From: Paraburkholderia kirstenboschensis
Lineage (GTDB): Bacteria; Pseudomonadota; Gammaproteobacteria; Burkholderiales; Burkholderiaceae
Assembly (NCBI RefSeq): GCF_904848585.1
Contig: NZ_CAJHCR010000001.1
Location: 1,240,001-1,304,000, forward strand
DNA: 64,000 bases
Reading direction: 5' to 3'
Shown: positions 47,472-56,678 of the stretch, one piece after another
Numbering within the stretch: position 1 is the first letter of the stretch
How the letters are laid out: every line of letters begins with the position of its first letter
Made by a program: the position numbers and the translations under genes
The notes under the pieces: model-generated
Told to the model about the DNA's origin: nothing
What the model saw: the letters and a program-made list of their open reading frames with translations, nothing else
Database searches by the model: none

Positions 47472-48488
47472 ATGAAAGCCGTTGGCCTTTATCGCTATTT
47501 GCCCATCGACCACGACGAAGCCCTGATCGACGTCGATATCCCGAAACCTGAAGCAACTGGTCGCGATCTGCTCGTGAAAGTCGAGGCCATCTCGGTGAAT
47601 CCGGTCGACACGAAGGTGCGTGCGCCGAAAGACAGCGTCGAAAAAGCGCCGCGGGTGCTCGGTTGGGACGCCGCCGGCACGGTTGTCGCAACCGGTCCGG
47701 ACGTGACGCTGTTCAAGGTTGGCGATCCCGTGTTCTATGCGGGCAGCATCACGCGACCGGGCGCGAATAGCGAGTTCCATCTCGTTGACGAGCGGATCGT
47801 CGGACGCAAGCCCGCGTCGCTCGATTTCACCCATGCGGCCGCGTTGCCGCTCACGGCGATCACCGCATGGGAAGCGTTGTTCGATCGCCTCGGCGTCTCG
47901 CCGCAAGGCGCGCACGAAGGGCGCACGGTGCTGATTTTCGGCGGGGCGGGCGGCGTCGGCTCGATTGGCATCCAACTGGCCAAACAGCTCGCGAAGCTGA
48001 AAGTGATTGCGACCGCGTCGCGTCCCGAGTCGGCGAAATGGGCAACAGAGTTGGGCGCGGATCATGTGGTCGATCACTTCGGCGACATGCCCGCTCAATT
48101 GAAGCAACTCGGCATCGAACAGGTCGACTACGTGCTGATGTTCAACGACACGGACAAGAACTTTCCGGTCGCGGCCGAGCTCGTCAAACCGCAGGGCGGC
48201 ATCTGCTCGATCGTCGAAAACAGCAAGCCGGTGCCCGTTGAGTTGCTGAAGGCTAAGAGCGCCGCGTTTCACTGGGAGTTCATGTTCACGCGTTCAATGT
48301 TCGGCACGCCCGACATGATCGAGCAGCACAAGCTGCTGACCGAGGTGGCGCGTCTCGTCGATGCCGGCACGTTGCGCACGACCGTCGGCCAACACCTCGG
48401 CGCGATCAATGCGGCGAACCTTCGCCGCGCGCATGCTCTGCTCGAAGAAGGGCGCGCGATCGGCAAGCTCGTCCTGACCGGCTTCTGA
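47472..48488 (+). CDS. Zinc-binding alcohol dehydrogenase family quinone oxidoreductase
   Basis: A 338-residue MDR-superfamily oxidoreductase of the ZADH/YogA-like group. The GroES-like domain has LLVKVEAISVNPVDTKVRA and VLGWDAAGTVVATG. The Rossmann domain has LIFGGAGGVGSIGIQLAKQL for NAD(P)H binding. HWEFMFTRSMFGTPDMIEQH is typical of this subgroup. Despite the family name, the structural-zinc cysteines are absent. GGGAG lies before ATG 47472. It follows the hydrolase unit at about 120 bp. Confidence 0.88.
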   Translation: MKAVGLYRYLPIDHDEALIDVDIPKPEATGRDLLVKVEAISVNPVDTKVRAPKDSVEKAPRVLGWDAAGTVVATGPDVTLFKVGDPVFYAGSITRPGANSEFHLVDERIVGRKPASLDFTHAAALPLTAITAWEALFDRLGVSPQGAHEGRTVLIFGGAGGVGSIGIQLAKQLAKLKVIATASRPESAKWATELGADHVVDHFGDMPAQLKQLGIEQVDYVLMFNDTDKNFPVAAELVKPQGGICSIVENSKPVPVELLKAKSAAFHWEFMFTRSMFGTPDMIEQHKLLTEVARLVDAGTLRTTVGQHLGAINAANLRRAHALLEEGRAIGKLVLTGF

Positions 48489-48689
48489 GAAAACGAGTCC
48501 ACGCAAGCGGGGTAACACCCGATGCCCAGGGAGCGCGCGCGGCATCGCTTGGCGGTAGACTGGTGACGCATCATGCTAAAACGGTTGCGTGTCTCGCGTC
48601 CGCCGGCGGCTTCCGCGCGCTGCACCAGGATCATGCGCGGGCAGCCGCACTTGCGCGGGCATGCAGCGGCACAACAACGAGGTGACAGT

Positions 48690-49253
48690 ATGAGCTCCAG
48701 CTTCAAACTCTCCGCCGTTCCAGTTGTCGCTTCTCTCGCTTGCGTGCTTTGTTGCGGCCTGCTCGCGCCTGCCGCTCATGCGGCCACGCCGATCACGGTG
48801 ACGTCGCAATCCGCCCTCGACGGTCCGATTCGCTACACGGTCCGCGTCACATCCAAACAGTTCGGCAACTCGCAGGAAACGCGCACCATCCGCTCCGGTC
48901 AGTCGGACGACTTCACGTGGAAGACGGTGCCGCCCGGGGGCGCCATTCCGGCGACGGATGCGTGTCCGAACTATGCGTCGCTGCCGCTCGACTCCAATGG
49001 CGCGATGATCCGCCAGACGCAGATCCGCCTCGCGCCGGTCGTCGCCGACGACGGCACCGCGACCGTGCAATTGAGCTTCCAGGCGCACAAGCCAGATGGC
49101 GTGAAGACTGTCACGGCCGGTGGAAAATCGCTCAAGTGTCCGAACGATGTCAGCGTGAGCCAGGTGCTGCGCTTTACGATGCCGGTGAATGGCAGTACGA
49201 AGACGCTAACGCTCAGTGACGGCACGGTCGTCGCGATCAGCGCGAAACGCTGA
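48690..49253 (+). CDS. Exported protein of unknown function
   Basis: A 187-residue protein with a signal peptide (MSSSFKLSAVPVVASLACV..., cleavage after AHA at residue 31). The mature protein is probably all beta (ITVTSQSALDGPIRYTVRV, TATVQLSFQAHKP, STKTLTLSDGTVVAISAKR). Two cysteines (TDACPN and LKCPND) could form a disulfide. GAGGTGACA precedes ATG. I recognise it as the kind of short secreted protein common in Burkholderia but cannot name a function. The octamer array follows its stop codon directly. Confidence 0.8.
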   Translation: MSSSFKLSAVPVVASLACVLCCGLLAPAAHAATPITVTSQSALDGPIRYTVRVTSKQFGNSQETRTIRSGQSDDFTWKTVPPGGAIPATDACPNYASLPLDSNGAMIRQTQIRLAPVVADDGTATVQLSFQAHKPDGVKTVTAGGKSLKCPNDVSVSQVLRFTMPVNGSTKTLTLSDGTVVAISAKR

Positions 49254-49260
49254 CCGCGCC

Positions 49261-49484
49261 GGATCGTAGGACCGCCGGACCGCCGGACCGCTGGATCGCA
49301 GATCGCCGGATCGCAAGATCGAGATCGCCGGACCGCTGGACCGCTGAACCGCTGAACCGCTGAACCGCTGAACCGCTGAACCGCTGAACCGCTGAACCGC
49401 TGAACCGCTGAACCGCTGAACCGCTGAACCGCTGAACCGCTGAACCGCTGAACCGCCGGATCGCCGGATCGCCGGATCGCCGGA
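49261..49484 (+). repeat. Octanucleotide tandem array, unit YCGCYGRA
   Basis: Twenty units in register from 49325 to 49484: fourteen perfect CCGCTGAA copies (49341-49452), flanked by CCGCTGGA and TCGCCGGA on the left and CCGCCGGA plus three TCGCCGGA on the right. A further imperfect run (CCGCCGGA, CCGCTGGA) fills 49261-49324. Variation between units is confined to transitions at positions 1, 5 and 7. The array fills the gap between two convergent genes; frames through it are artefacts. Confidence 0.97.
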
Positions 49485-49499
49485 TCCAGTCTAAGCGGT

Positions 49500-50306
49500 T
49501 CAGCGCCGCACGCCGGCCCGTTCGACCAGCCGCGCCGACAGAAACCGGTGCTCCGCCGAAAAGAGGCGCTGGTAGGTGAGCAGCACCGCGCCCACCGTGC
49601 CGAGCGCCGATGATGCCGCGATCAGGAACATGATTACGATCTGATAGCGCACCGCCTGCAACGGCGACTGGCCGGCTAGCACCTGGCCGGTCATCATGCC
49701 GGGCAGGCTGACTACGCCGACCACGGCCATCTGGTTCAGCGTCGGCATCATACCCGCGCGCACCGCCTGACGAGCGGGCGCCTGTGCCGCTTCCCAGCGC
49801 GTTGCGCCGAGCGCCAACGCCATCTCCACGCGGTCGCGCCGGGCGGTCAGTTCCTCGGTCATTCGTTCGATGCCAAGCGAGACGCCTGTGAGCGTATTGC
49901 CGAGGATCATGCCGAGAATCGGAATTGCATATTGCGGTTCGTACCAAGGGTGAATGCGGATCACGACGAAGAGCCCAACCGCTGCCACCAGCCACGAACT
50001 GACCCAGATCGATAGCACACTGTCCGCGCGTTGTCCCGCATATGTGCGGCTGCCGCGCTGCGCGCCCGCGAAGCCGGCGATCAGCGTCATCACGGTCATC
50101 AACGGCAGCACCACGAACCAGTGGTCGTAGCGGAACACCCAACCCAGCACATAGCCGATCGCGAGCAGCTGCACGACGGTGCGCACAGCGGCCCACGCGA
50201 GCTTGCGTTCGAGATCGAGTTTGAGTGCCACCGACACCACGCCGTTCACGACGATCAGCAACGCGGCGATCGCGACGTCCCAAAGACTCAGGTTTTGCAA
50301 TGTCAT
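49500..50306 (-). CDS. fetB: FetB-like ABC transporter permease (UPF0014)
   Basis: A 268-residue membrane protein with about seven helices, of the UPF0014/YbbM family. Signatures are IPILGMILGNTLTGVSLGIERM, then LGATRWEAAQAPARQAVRAGMMPTLN and GVVSLPGMMTGQVLAG. In E. coli FetAB exports iron and protects against peroxide stress. The start at 50306 overlaps the ATPase stop (ATGA), giving tight coupling. Its 3' end abuts the octamer array. Confidence 0.88.
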   Translation of the reverse strand: MTLQNLSLWDVAIAALLIVVNGVVSVALKLDLERKLAWAAVRTVVQLLAIGYVLGWVFRYDHWFVVLPLMTVMTLIAGFAGAQRGSRTYAGQRADSVLSIWVSSWLVAAVGLFVVIRIHPWYEPQYAIPILGMILGNTLTGVSLGIERMTEELTARRDRVEMALALGATRWEAAQAPARQAVRAGMMPTLNQMAVVGVVSLPGMMTGQVLAGQSPLQAVRYQIVIMFLIAASSALGTVGAVLLTYQRLFSAEHRFLSARLVERAGVRR

Positions 50307-51013
50307 CGGCTGGGCGCTCCTTGTGCGGACGCGACGGTGGGCTCTTCGAGGACGCCCGCATGCATCGTCAGATGGCGCTCGCTCATGCGAGCAGCTTGTG
50401 CCGGATCGTGCGAGACCCAGATCGAAGCGTGAGCACGGCGATCGGCGTCGAACCATGCGCGCACGAGTCCTTCGATGGCGTGCGACGACTCGGGGTCGAG
50501 TGACGCAGTCGGTTCGTCGAGCAGGAGCACTTCGGGCGCGAGTTGCAGCACGCGAATCAGCGCGGTGATTTGCGCTTCGCCGCCTGACAGTTCGCTTGCG
50601 CGTTTGGCGAGAAAATCGCCCGAACGGCCCGCCTGCGCGACCAGATCGGCCGCGTGTTCGCGGTCGAAGCGGGTATCGCGATACGCACGCAGTTCGAACG
50701 GGTAACGCAGATTATCTTCGACTGTGCCGTCGAGCAGCGCGGGCCGCTGCCGGATGTAGGCGACGCTGCGCCGGTAACGCGGAATCGCGGCTCGGGCGAC
50801 GGGCGCGCCATGCCAGACGACGCGTCCGGCGTCGAGCGGATCGAGCAGCGCGAGTGCCCGAAGGAACACGCTCTTGCCCGAGCCTGACGCTCCGGTGATT
50901 GCGACACGGTCGCCGGCGTGCAGCGCGAAAGTGGTGGACTGAAGCAGGGTCTGGCCGCGCGATGCATCGCGCCGGACGATGCCGTCGGCGAAGAGGAAGG
51001 GGACATCGGTCAT
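50303..51013 (-). CDS. fetA: FetA-like ABC transporter ATP-binding protein
   Basis: A 236-residue nucleotide-binding subunit. Walker A GASGSGKS is at 41-48, Q-loop IRQRPALLDGTV, signature LSGGEAQITALIR (the Q-I-T after the signature is unusual and shared with YbbL/FetA), Walker B VLLLDEPTASLDPE and H-loop VSHDPAQAARM. It forms a two-gene exporter with fetB. It is divergent from the AsmA-family gene; the space between holds the 51.1-kb octamer array. Confidence 0.88.
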   Translation of the reverse strand: MTDVPFLFADGIVRRDASRGQTLLQSTTFALHAGDRVAITGASGSGKSVFLRALALLDPLDAGRVVWHGAPVARAAIPRYRRSVAYIRQRPALLDGTVEDNLRYPFELRAYRDTRFDREHAADLVAQAGRSGDFLAKRASELSGGEAQITALIRVLQLAPEVLLLDEPTASLDPESSHAIEGLVRAWFDADRRAHASIWVSHDPAQAARMSERHLTMHAGVLEEPTVASAQGAPSR

Positions 51014-51110
51014 GGAAACAGGTGGTGCGTAGAGGGCGGGGTGCGCGATGCAGCATCATAAAGTGGACTGAGACCGGCCGCGAGCCGCCGAGCCGCACCG
51101 CGCGCATAAA

Positions 51111-51158
51111 GCGACGAAGCGACGAAGCGACGAAGCGACGAAGCGACGAAGCGACGAA
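51111..51158 (+). repeat. Octanucleotide tandem array, unit GCGACGAA, six copies
   Basis: Six perfect tandem copies from 51111 to 51158, in the divergent gap between fetA (starts 51013) and the AsmA-family gene (starts 51233). Rotated, the unit is GAAGCGAC. Confidence 0.97.
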
Positions 51159-51232
51159 GCACTGCGCCGGCGCTGGCGGGCACAATATCTGCTGCGCGAT
51201 CGACAACCAACAAGCAACAAGGGAGCCTTTTG

Positions 51233-53755
51233 ATGGCACGGTCGAGCACGGCGGGAAGACGGGTCGGCAAAATCGTCGCATGGATACTCGCGATCATCGT
51301 CATCCTCGTGGTTGCGCTCACCGTTTTCATTCTCACATTCGACTGGAACCGCGCGCGGCCCTACGTCAACGATAAGGTTACGCAGGCGATCGGTCGGCAG
51401 TTCACCATCAATGGCGATCTGAAGGTGGGTTTCCGGCACCCGGTCGGCGAAACCGGCTGGAAAAGCTGGGTGCCCTGGCCGCGCTTCTCGGCGGCCAACA
51501 TCACGATAGCGAACCCCGACTGGGCGAAGCGCCCGCAGTTCGCGACGCTCGACGAGATCGACTTCCAGGTGAAGGTGCTGCCGCTCATCGCGCACAACAT
51601 CGTGATCCCCGCGATCAACCTCGTGAATCCTTCTGTTGATCTCGAACGCATGGTCGACGGGCGCAATAACTGGACGTTCCAGCTGCCGTCGTCGAAAACG
51701 CCGTCGCAGTGGAAGCTGCAGTTGCACGACATCGTGTTCGCGAAGGGCAATATCGCGCTGTCCGACGAGCAGAAGAAGGTCGATGTGCAGATGGTCGTCG
51801 ATACGCTCGGTCAGCCGATTCCGATCGGCGAGGCAATGAAGCAGCAGGAAGAGGCATCGCGCAAGGCATCGGCGGAAGCGGTCGGCAAGGACGGCGCGAA
51901 AAAATTGAGCGCCCAGGCTGATGCGCAGGCGGCCTCGGCCGCTTCCGCGGCGGCGGCTTCAGGCGCTTCTGCAACGGACATCCATGCATCCGGCACGACG
52001 GCGGCGACAGGCGCCACGGGTGGGCTCACCGCGGGCGGTTCGAAAGGCGCAAGCGGCGCGGCAGTCACAGCGGCGTCTGGCGCGAGCGGTGCAGACGTGG
52101 CAGCGGCATCGAGTGCGAGCGGTGCTAGCGCCGAGAGCACGAGCGCGGCGCGGGGCGCGCAGCGCGAGGTGCCGCCGTATGCAATCGGCTGGACCTTGAA
52201 AGGCACTTACAACAAAACGCCGGTCTCAGGCAGCGGCAAAGTGGGCGGTGTGCTGGCGCTCCAGGACGCCAACCGGCCGTTCCCCGTTCAGGCCGATGTG
52301 AAGGCAGGCGACCTGCACGTCGGTCTCGTGGGCACGCTCACGGACCCGGCGCATCTTTCCGCCGTCGATATGCGCCTGTGGGTGCAGGGCAGCAGCATGG
52401 CAAAACTCTATTCGCTGACGGGCGTGACGCTGCCCGACACGCCGCCTTACGCAACGGAAGGGCGCCTCGTCGGTCAGTTCAAGACCACCGGCAACGTCTT
52501 CAAGTATGAAAACTTTACAGGCCGCGTGGGCGGCAGCGACCTGAACGGCTCGCTGACCTACACGGCGCGCCGACCGCGACCGCTGTTGCAGGGTGAACTC
52601 GTGTCGCACCTGCTGCAGTTCTCGGATCTCGCGCCGGTGATCGGCGCGGACTCCAACGCGAGCAAGGCCAAGCGTGGCGATGCGGCCAAGCAGCCGTCGA
52701 ACAAGGCCTTGCCCGTCGAGGAGTTCCGCACCGACCGCTGGAAGGCGATCGACGCCGACGTGAAGTTCACCGGCCGGCGCATCGTCAAGAACGTCGATCT
52801 GCCGATCACCGATCTCTACACCCACGTCGTGATGACAGACGGCGTGCTGTCGCTCGAGCCGTTGAAGTTTGGCGTAGCCGGCGGCACGCTCGCCTCCAAC
52901 ATTCATCTGGACGGCAGCAGCGCGCCGCTGAAGGGACGCTTTGCGACCACCGCGCGACATCTGAAGTTAAAGCAGCTGTTTCCGAACTTCAAGACGATGC
53001 AAAACGCGCTGGGCGAGATCAATGGCGACGCCGCGCTGACCGCGACGGGCAATTCGCCCGCGGCGCTCGCCGCCACCTCGAACGGTGAGGTGAAGGCGCT
53101 CGTCACCGAAGGTACGGTGAGCCGCTTGCTGATGGAAGCCGCGGGCCTGAACGTCGCGAATGTGGTGTATGAAAAGCTCTTCGGCAACCGGGACGTGAAG
53201 ATCAACTGTGCCGCCGCGGATTTTGTTGCGACCAATGGCGTGCTCGATTCGCGCGTGTTCGCACTCGATACCGACGACGCCGTGATCGACATCGACGGCA
53301 ACGTCAATCTGCGCGACGAAACCATGGACCTCGGCGTGCATCCGCATACGAAGGGGTTCCGCGTGTTCTCGTTGCGCTCCCCACTGTATGCAAAGGGCAC
53401 GTTCAAGGACCCGCACGTCGGCGTGAACGTGGGCGCGCTGGCGTTGCGGGGCGGCGCGGCTGTGGGCCTCGGCCTGATCAATCCATTTGCGGCGCTGCTG
53501 CCCTTGCTCGCGCCGAGCAATAACAAGCCGTTGCCGTGCACCCAATTGCTGTCGCAAGTCCGGCAGGCTCCGACGGCGCCGCCGCCTGGCACCAAACAGA
53601 AGCCGAAGCCCGCCATTTCGCTCGAGGGGGTGCCGGTCAACAAGCGTTCAGCGGAGGCGGCGTCGGCCGCGTCGGCGGCCTCAGCGCCTGCGCCGACTGG
53701 ACGCAAGCCCGCGACCGTTTCGCCCGCGAGCGCAGCCCAGTACAAGGGAAGCTGA
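51233..53755 (+). CDS. AsmA-family envelope protein
   Basis: An 840-residue protein anchored by one N-terminal helix (about 12-36, VAWILAIIVILVVALTVFIL) with the rest in the periplasm. The N-terminal AsmA/chorein-like part has RQFTINGDLKVGF and TLDEIDFQVKVLPL; the C-terminal AsmA_2 region has GEINGDAALTATGNSPAALA and AADFVATNGVLDSRVFALDT. The family carries phospholipid between membranes and influences outer-membrane assembly. Residues about 200-310 are an Ala/Ser/Gly-rich insert, and the C-terminus is also Ala-rich. GGGAG lies 8 bp before ATG. Its stop overlaps a 31-codon ORF. Confidence 0.9.
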   Translation: MARSSTAGRRVGKIVAWILAIIVILVVALTVFILTFDWNRARPYVNDKVTQAIGRQFTINGDLKVGFRHPVGETGWKSWVPWPRFSAANITIANPDWAKRPQFATLDEIDFQVKVLPLIAHNIVIPAINLVNPSVDLERMVDGRNNWTFQLPSSKTPSQWKLQLHDIVFAKGNIALSDEQKKVDVQMVVDTLGQPIPIGEAMKQQEEASRKASAEAVGKDGAKKLSAQADAQAASAASAAAASGASATDIHASGTTAATGATGGLTAGGSKGASGAAVTAASGASGADVAAASSASGASAESTSAARGAQREVPPYAIGWTLKGTYNKTPVSGSGKVGGVLALQDANRPFPVQADVKAGDLHVGLVGTLTDPAHLSAVDMRLWVQGSSMAKLYSLTGVTLPDTPPYATEGRLVGQFKTTGNVFKYENFTGRVGGSDLNGSLTYTARRPRPLLQGELVSHLLQFSDLAPVIGADSNASKAKRGDAAKQPSNKALPVEEFRTDRWKAIDADVKFTGRRIVKNVDLPITDLYTHVVMTDGVLSLEPLKFGVAGGTLASNIHLDGSSAPLKGRFATTARHLKLKQLFPNFKTMQNALGEINGDAALTATGNSPAALAATSNGEVKALVTEGTVSRLLMEAAGLNVANVVYEKLFGNRDVKINCAAADFVATNGVLDSRVFALDTDDAVIDIDGNVNLRDETMDLGVHPHTKGFRVFSLRSPLYAKGTFKDPHVGVNVGALALRGGAAVGLGLINPFAALLPLLAPSNNKPLPCTQLLSQVRQAPTAPPPGTKQKPKPAISLEGVPVNKRSAEAASAASAASAPAPTGRKPATVSPASAAQYKGS

Positions 53756-53850
53756 TGCACTTTTTTCTGCCGGCGGACTGGTTCCACTGGACCCTTGGCG
53801 GCGGCTTTTCGTTCGTCTTTTTATGGCTGATCAGCGTGCCTTCGACATAG
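53755..53850 (+). CDS. 31-residue hydrophobic protein coupled to the AsmA gene
   Basis: The AsmA-family stop and this start share a base (TGATG), the hallmark of translational coupling, with AAGGGAAG just upstream as a possible Shine-Dalgarno. The translation begins MHFFLPADWFHWTLGGGF and ends SFVFLWLISVPST: one hydrophobic helix rich in Phe and Trp. A small membrane partner of the AsmA protein is conceivable. Chance cannot be excluded for so short a frame. Confidence 0.5.
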   Translation: MHFFLPADWFHWTLGGGFSFVFLWLISVPST

Positions 53851-54132
53851 CGCAGGGAGCGCGGAGTCGGCGTAAGCACAATGGCGCGGAACTGATGTGA
53901 TCGGTTCGCGCGAGCGAATGACGTCGCGCGATGAAAGAGAAGGAATGAGGCGAAGGGAAAGAGAAAGCTCGCGGTAGCTCTATGTGCAGGACTCGTGCTG
54001 GCAGCTTTTCAACACGCCGCGCTTCTCCCGGAGGAGCATGCGCGACACAGTAAGACTGACAACAGCGCTGACGACACCGCTGACGACAGCAAAAGCCTAC
54101 GACAACGCGCAAGAACGGGCGAGAGGGCCCGC

Positions 54133-54579
54133 CTATCGCAACGACCGCGGCGTTGCGTCGCCCGCCGCATCTTGCCGGCGTACTCCGCGACGCGCACCCA
54201 CGCGTGTTGCGCCGAACTCGGTCAGGATCTTGCCGCGAGCGCGGCTCGCAAATACCAGGAATCCGAAGCCGTCCGCTTCATACCAGTAACCGCCGTTCTC
54301 GAGACCGTCGAGCGGCTGTTCCAGTGCATTCGTAATGGATTCGATGCAGCGCCGCCGCAATTCGGCCGCGGCCGGGTAAGGAGGATGTGCGCCGCGCACG
54401 CTGCATAGAAGCACGTCGAGTCCGGGCAACACATGTGCATAAAGGACCGGCTCGTCTTGCGCGCGAGCGCGCGCGATCTTGGTGTCGAGTTGACCGAAGG
54501 GCTTGAAATGCCGCAGTACCGCGAGGAACGACTCATCGCCGTCCACCTTCGCGCGTCTACGCTTTTTCGGGAAGGACAT
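54133..54579 (-). CDS. Hypothetical protein
   Basis: A 148-residue cytoplasmic protein beginning MSFPKKRRRAKVDGDESFLA. It contains FGQLDTKIARARAQDEPVLYAHVLPGLDVLLCSV and LENGGYWYEADGFGFLVFAS, consistent with an alpha/beta fold, and ends in a basic tail. No domain is recognised. The start at 54579 is chosen because the sequence upstream is unlike a protein. It is divergent from the histidine kinase operon; the 380-bp gap holds both promoters. Confidence 0.6.
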   Translation of the reverse strand: MSFPKKRRRAKVDGDESFLAVLRHFKPFGQLDTKIARARAQDEPVLYAHVLPGLDVLLCSVRGAHPPYPAAAELRRRCIESITNALEQPLDGLENGGYWYEADGFGFLVFASRARGKILTEFGATRVGARRGVRRQDAAGDATPRSLR

Positions 54580-54958
54580 AAAAATTCGCCTGAAAAAGAA
54601 TTGCAAGAAACGCAGCGTCCTCATGCGACAACTCCCGGCTTCGCGCGCCGCACGTCGATCTTTTATAGCATACGACAAGGCCGGATTCACGATGATTCGA
54701 CGACACCGCCGCCTCACCGACTCCCGCACGAATCATGCCGAACCGCCTCGCCGCGCGCCTTCGCATTCCAGCACATCTGACTCCATCATAGACGCACGAC
54801 GCGCCGAAAAAACATCTTGCACCAATAAAAATGTCTTTTTTATGTGGGCGCGACCATCCTGCGCTCACGTTGAAATATTGCCGATTCACGTCGATAATGG
54901 CCCGTCTGGCTGGCGGGTTCCCGCGAGCTGCCGCTGCGTGAACGACCTTCGGGCGAAC
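54580..54958. other. Divergent intergenic region upstream of the histidine kinase
   Basis: 379 bp. Around 54806-54845 lies an AT-rich imperfect inverted repeat (AAAAAACAT ... ATGTCTTTTTT). It also contains a TTGCAC / TTATGT pair with a 17-bp spacer, a weak promoter candidate for the kinase operon. No gene is supported here, although a frame continuous with the kinase is open. Confidence 0.4.
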
Positions 54959-56569
54959 ATGAAATTATTCACCAAGGGTCTGCTGCTGATCGCAGTGCCC
55001 AGCCTGGTGGAGCTGGCGCTTCTTGGCGTCGTCTTCGATACTCAGGAGCAGACAGCCCAGGCCGCGCAATGGGTTACCAATAGCAAGCAGATTCTTTACC
55101 AGTCATCGGCAATTGTCGATCCGCTACTGCGCCAGGCGGCTCGGGTTCGTACCGGCATGGTGATCGGCGATCCGTCGTTGCTCGACCGGCATACGGTGTG
55201 GATCGACGTGAGCGACCGTCTGTCGAAGCTCGACGCGCTGGTTGCCGATACGCCGCAGCAGGTAGAGCGGGTTCATAAGATGAAGCGCGCAATCGACGCA
55301 TATCGCGCGCAAACCGTAATGGTTTCGCAGGCGTTGCGTGACGGGCGCAATCCGCAATCGCTCGCTGCGCTCGAGAGTGGCCCGTTGCCGGAGCCAGTCG
55401 CCGCATTTCGCGACGAACTCGCGGCCTTTGGCGAAGAGGCTTCGCGTCTCGATGCGGAACGCTCGGCGGCGCTCGTTCGGCGTCGCGAACATCAGCAATA
55501 TGCGTTGATCGCCGCAGTGATCGGCTCCATGCTGATCTGGGCCGCTACTGCAGTTGTATTTGCGCGCAGCATTGGGCGGCGCCTCGAGGTGCTGACCGAT
55601 AACGCGGAGCGCCTCGGCAACGGGCGGCCGCTTGCCGCGCGCCTGTCCGGCAACGACGAAATCGCGGCGCTCGACGCCGTGCTGCATCAGACAGGCGCGC
55701 GACTGCGCGAGGCGGAGGCCGAACAGGCGTCGCTCAAGACGCGTCTTGAGGCGCGCGCGCAGGAACTGGCGGGCGTCAATGAGGAACTGCGCCAGGAGAC
55801 ACAAGACAACGAAATGTTTATCTACAGCGTATCGCACGACTTGCGCTCTCCGCTCGTGAACCTGCAAGGTTTCTCGAAGGAGTTGCAGGTCTCGTGCAAT
55901 GAGCTGGACAGCATTGTCGTCGAAGCGCGGCTGCCGGAAGCGGAACAAAAACGTATGGCGCATATTCTCGACGGCGATGTGCGCGAATCCTTGCACTACT
56001 TGCGTACTGCGGTCACGCGGGCTGCGGCGATCATCGAAGCGCTGTTGCGAATTTCGCGTGCCGGCCGGCTTGAATATCAATGGCAACGGGTGAGCGTCGC
56101 GCGCGCGGTGGCGCGCGTCGCCGATACCTTGCAGCGAGCCATCGAGGAGCGCGGCGCGGTCGTTACCGTACGCGAGTTGCCGCCGGCATGGGGCGACCCG
56201 GGCGCGATCGAACAGATCTTCAGCAATCTGATTGGCAATGCGTTGAATTACCTGGACCCGGCGCGCAACGGACGCATCGAGATTGGCGCGCTCCAACCGG
56301 AGCCCGTCGACGAAAACGGACCGCGTGCGGTTCGCATGCGCACGTACTATGTGCGCGACAACGGCCTGGGCATTCCGGCCGCCTATATGTCGAAGGTGTT
56401 CCGTGCATTTCAACGTCTGCACGGCGATGTAGCGAACGGCGACGGAGTCGGTCTGGCAGTGGTGCGGCGCACGGTGGAGCGGCATGGCGGGCGCGTGTGG
56501 GTCGAGTCGGCGCAAGGCGCTGGATCGACCTTTTTCGTGGTGTTGCCGGAGCAGCCCGCACGCCCCTGA
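54959..56569 (+). CDS. Sensor histidine kinase with periplasmic domain
   Basis: A 536-residue inner-membrane kinase. Helix 1 (about 6-26, GLLLIAVPSLVELALLGVVF), a helical periplasmic domain of CHASE3 type (about 28-178; SSAIVDPLLRQAARVRTGMVIGD), helix 2 (about 182-202), HAMP-like segment, coiled coil, then HisKA with H293 in YSVSHDLRSPL. The ATPase domain has N-box IFSNLIGNALNYLDP, G1 VRDNGLGIP and G2 GDGVGLAVV. It is similar in layout to phytochrome-like kinases. ATG at 54959 is the first that starts with a signal anchor. The next gene encodes a response regulator. Confidence 0.92.
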   Translation: MKLFTKGLLLIAVPSLVELALLGVVFDTQEQTAQAAQWVTNSKQILYQSSAIVDPLLRQAARVRTGMVIGDPSLLDRHTVWIDVSDRLSKLDALVADTPQQVERVHKMKRAIDAYRAQTVMVSQALRDGRNPQSLAALESGPLPEPVAAFRDELAAFGEEASRLDAERSAALVRRREHQQYALIAAVIGSMLIWAATAVVFARSIGRRLEVLTDNAERLGNGRPLAARLSGNDEIAALDAVLHQTGARLREAEAEQASLKTRLEARAQELAGVNEELRQETQDNEMFIYSVSHDLRSPLVNLQGFSKELQVSCNELDSIVVEARLPEAEQKRMAHILDGDVRESLHYLRTAVTRAAAIIEALLRISRAGRLEYQWQRVSVARAVARVADTLQRAIEERGAVVTVRELPPAWGDPGAIEQIFSNLIGNALNYLDPARNGRIEIGALQPEPVDENGPRAVRMRTYYVRDNGLGIPAAYMSKVFRAFQRLHGDVANGDGVGLAVVRRTVERHGGRVWVESAQGAGSTFFVVLPEQPARP

Positions 56570-56678
56570 AGCGCGCCGGGTGCCGTGCGAAAAGTTGCAT
56601 GGAACGATTCGCGTCGCATCGGTCAATGCATGCGCCGCACCTGCATGAACCGGGTCGAACCGACAGAATGGAGGGCAT

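Noticed and set aside
49237..50361. Long minus-strand frame through the octamer array and fetB.
   Set aside because: The repeat is open in every frame and fetB occupies the true frame; the translation is a repeated octapeptide plus Arg-rich noise.
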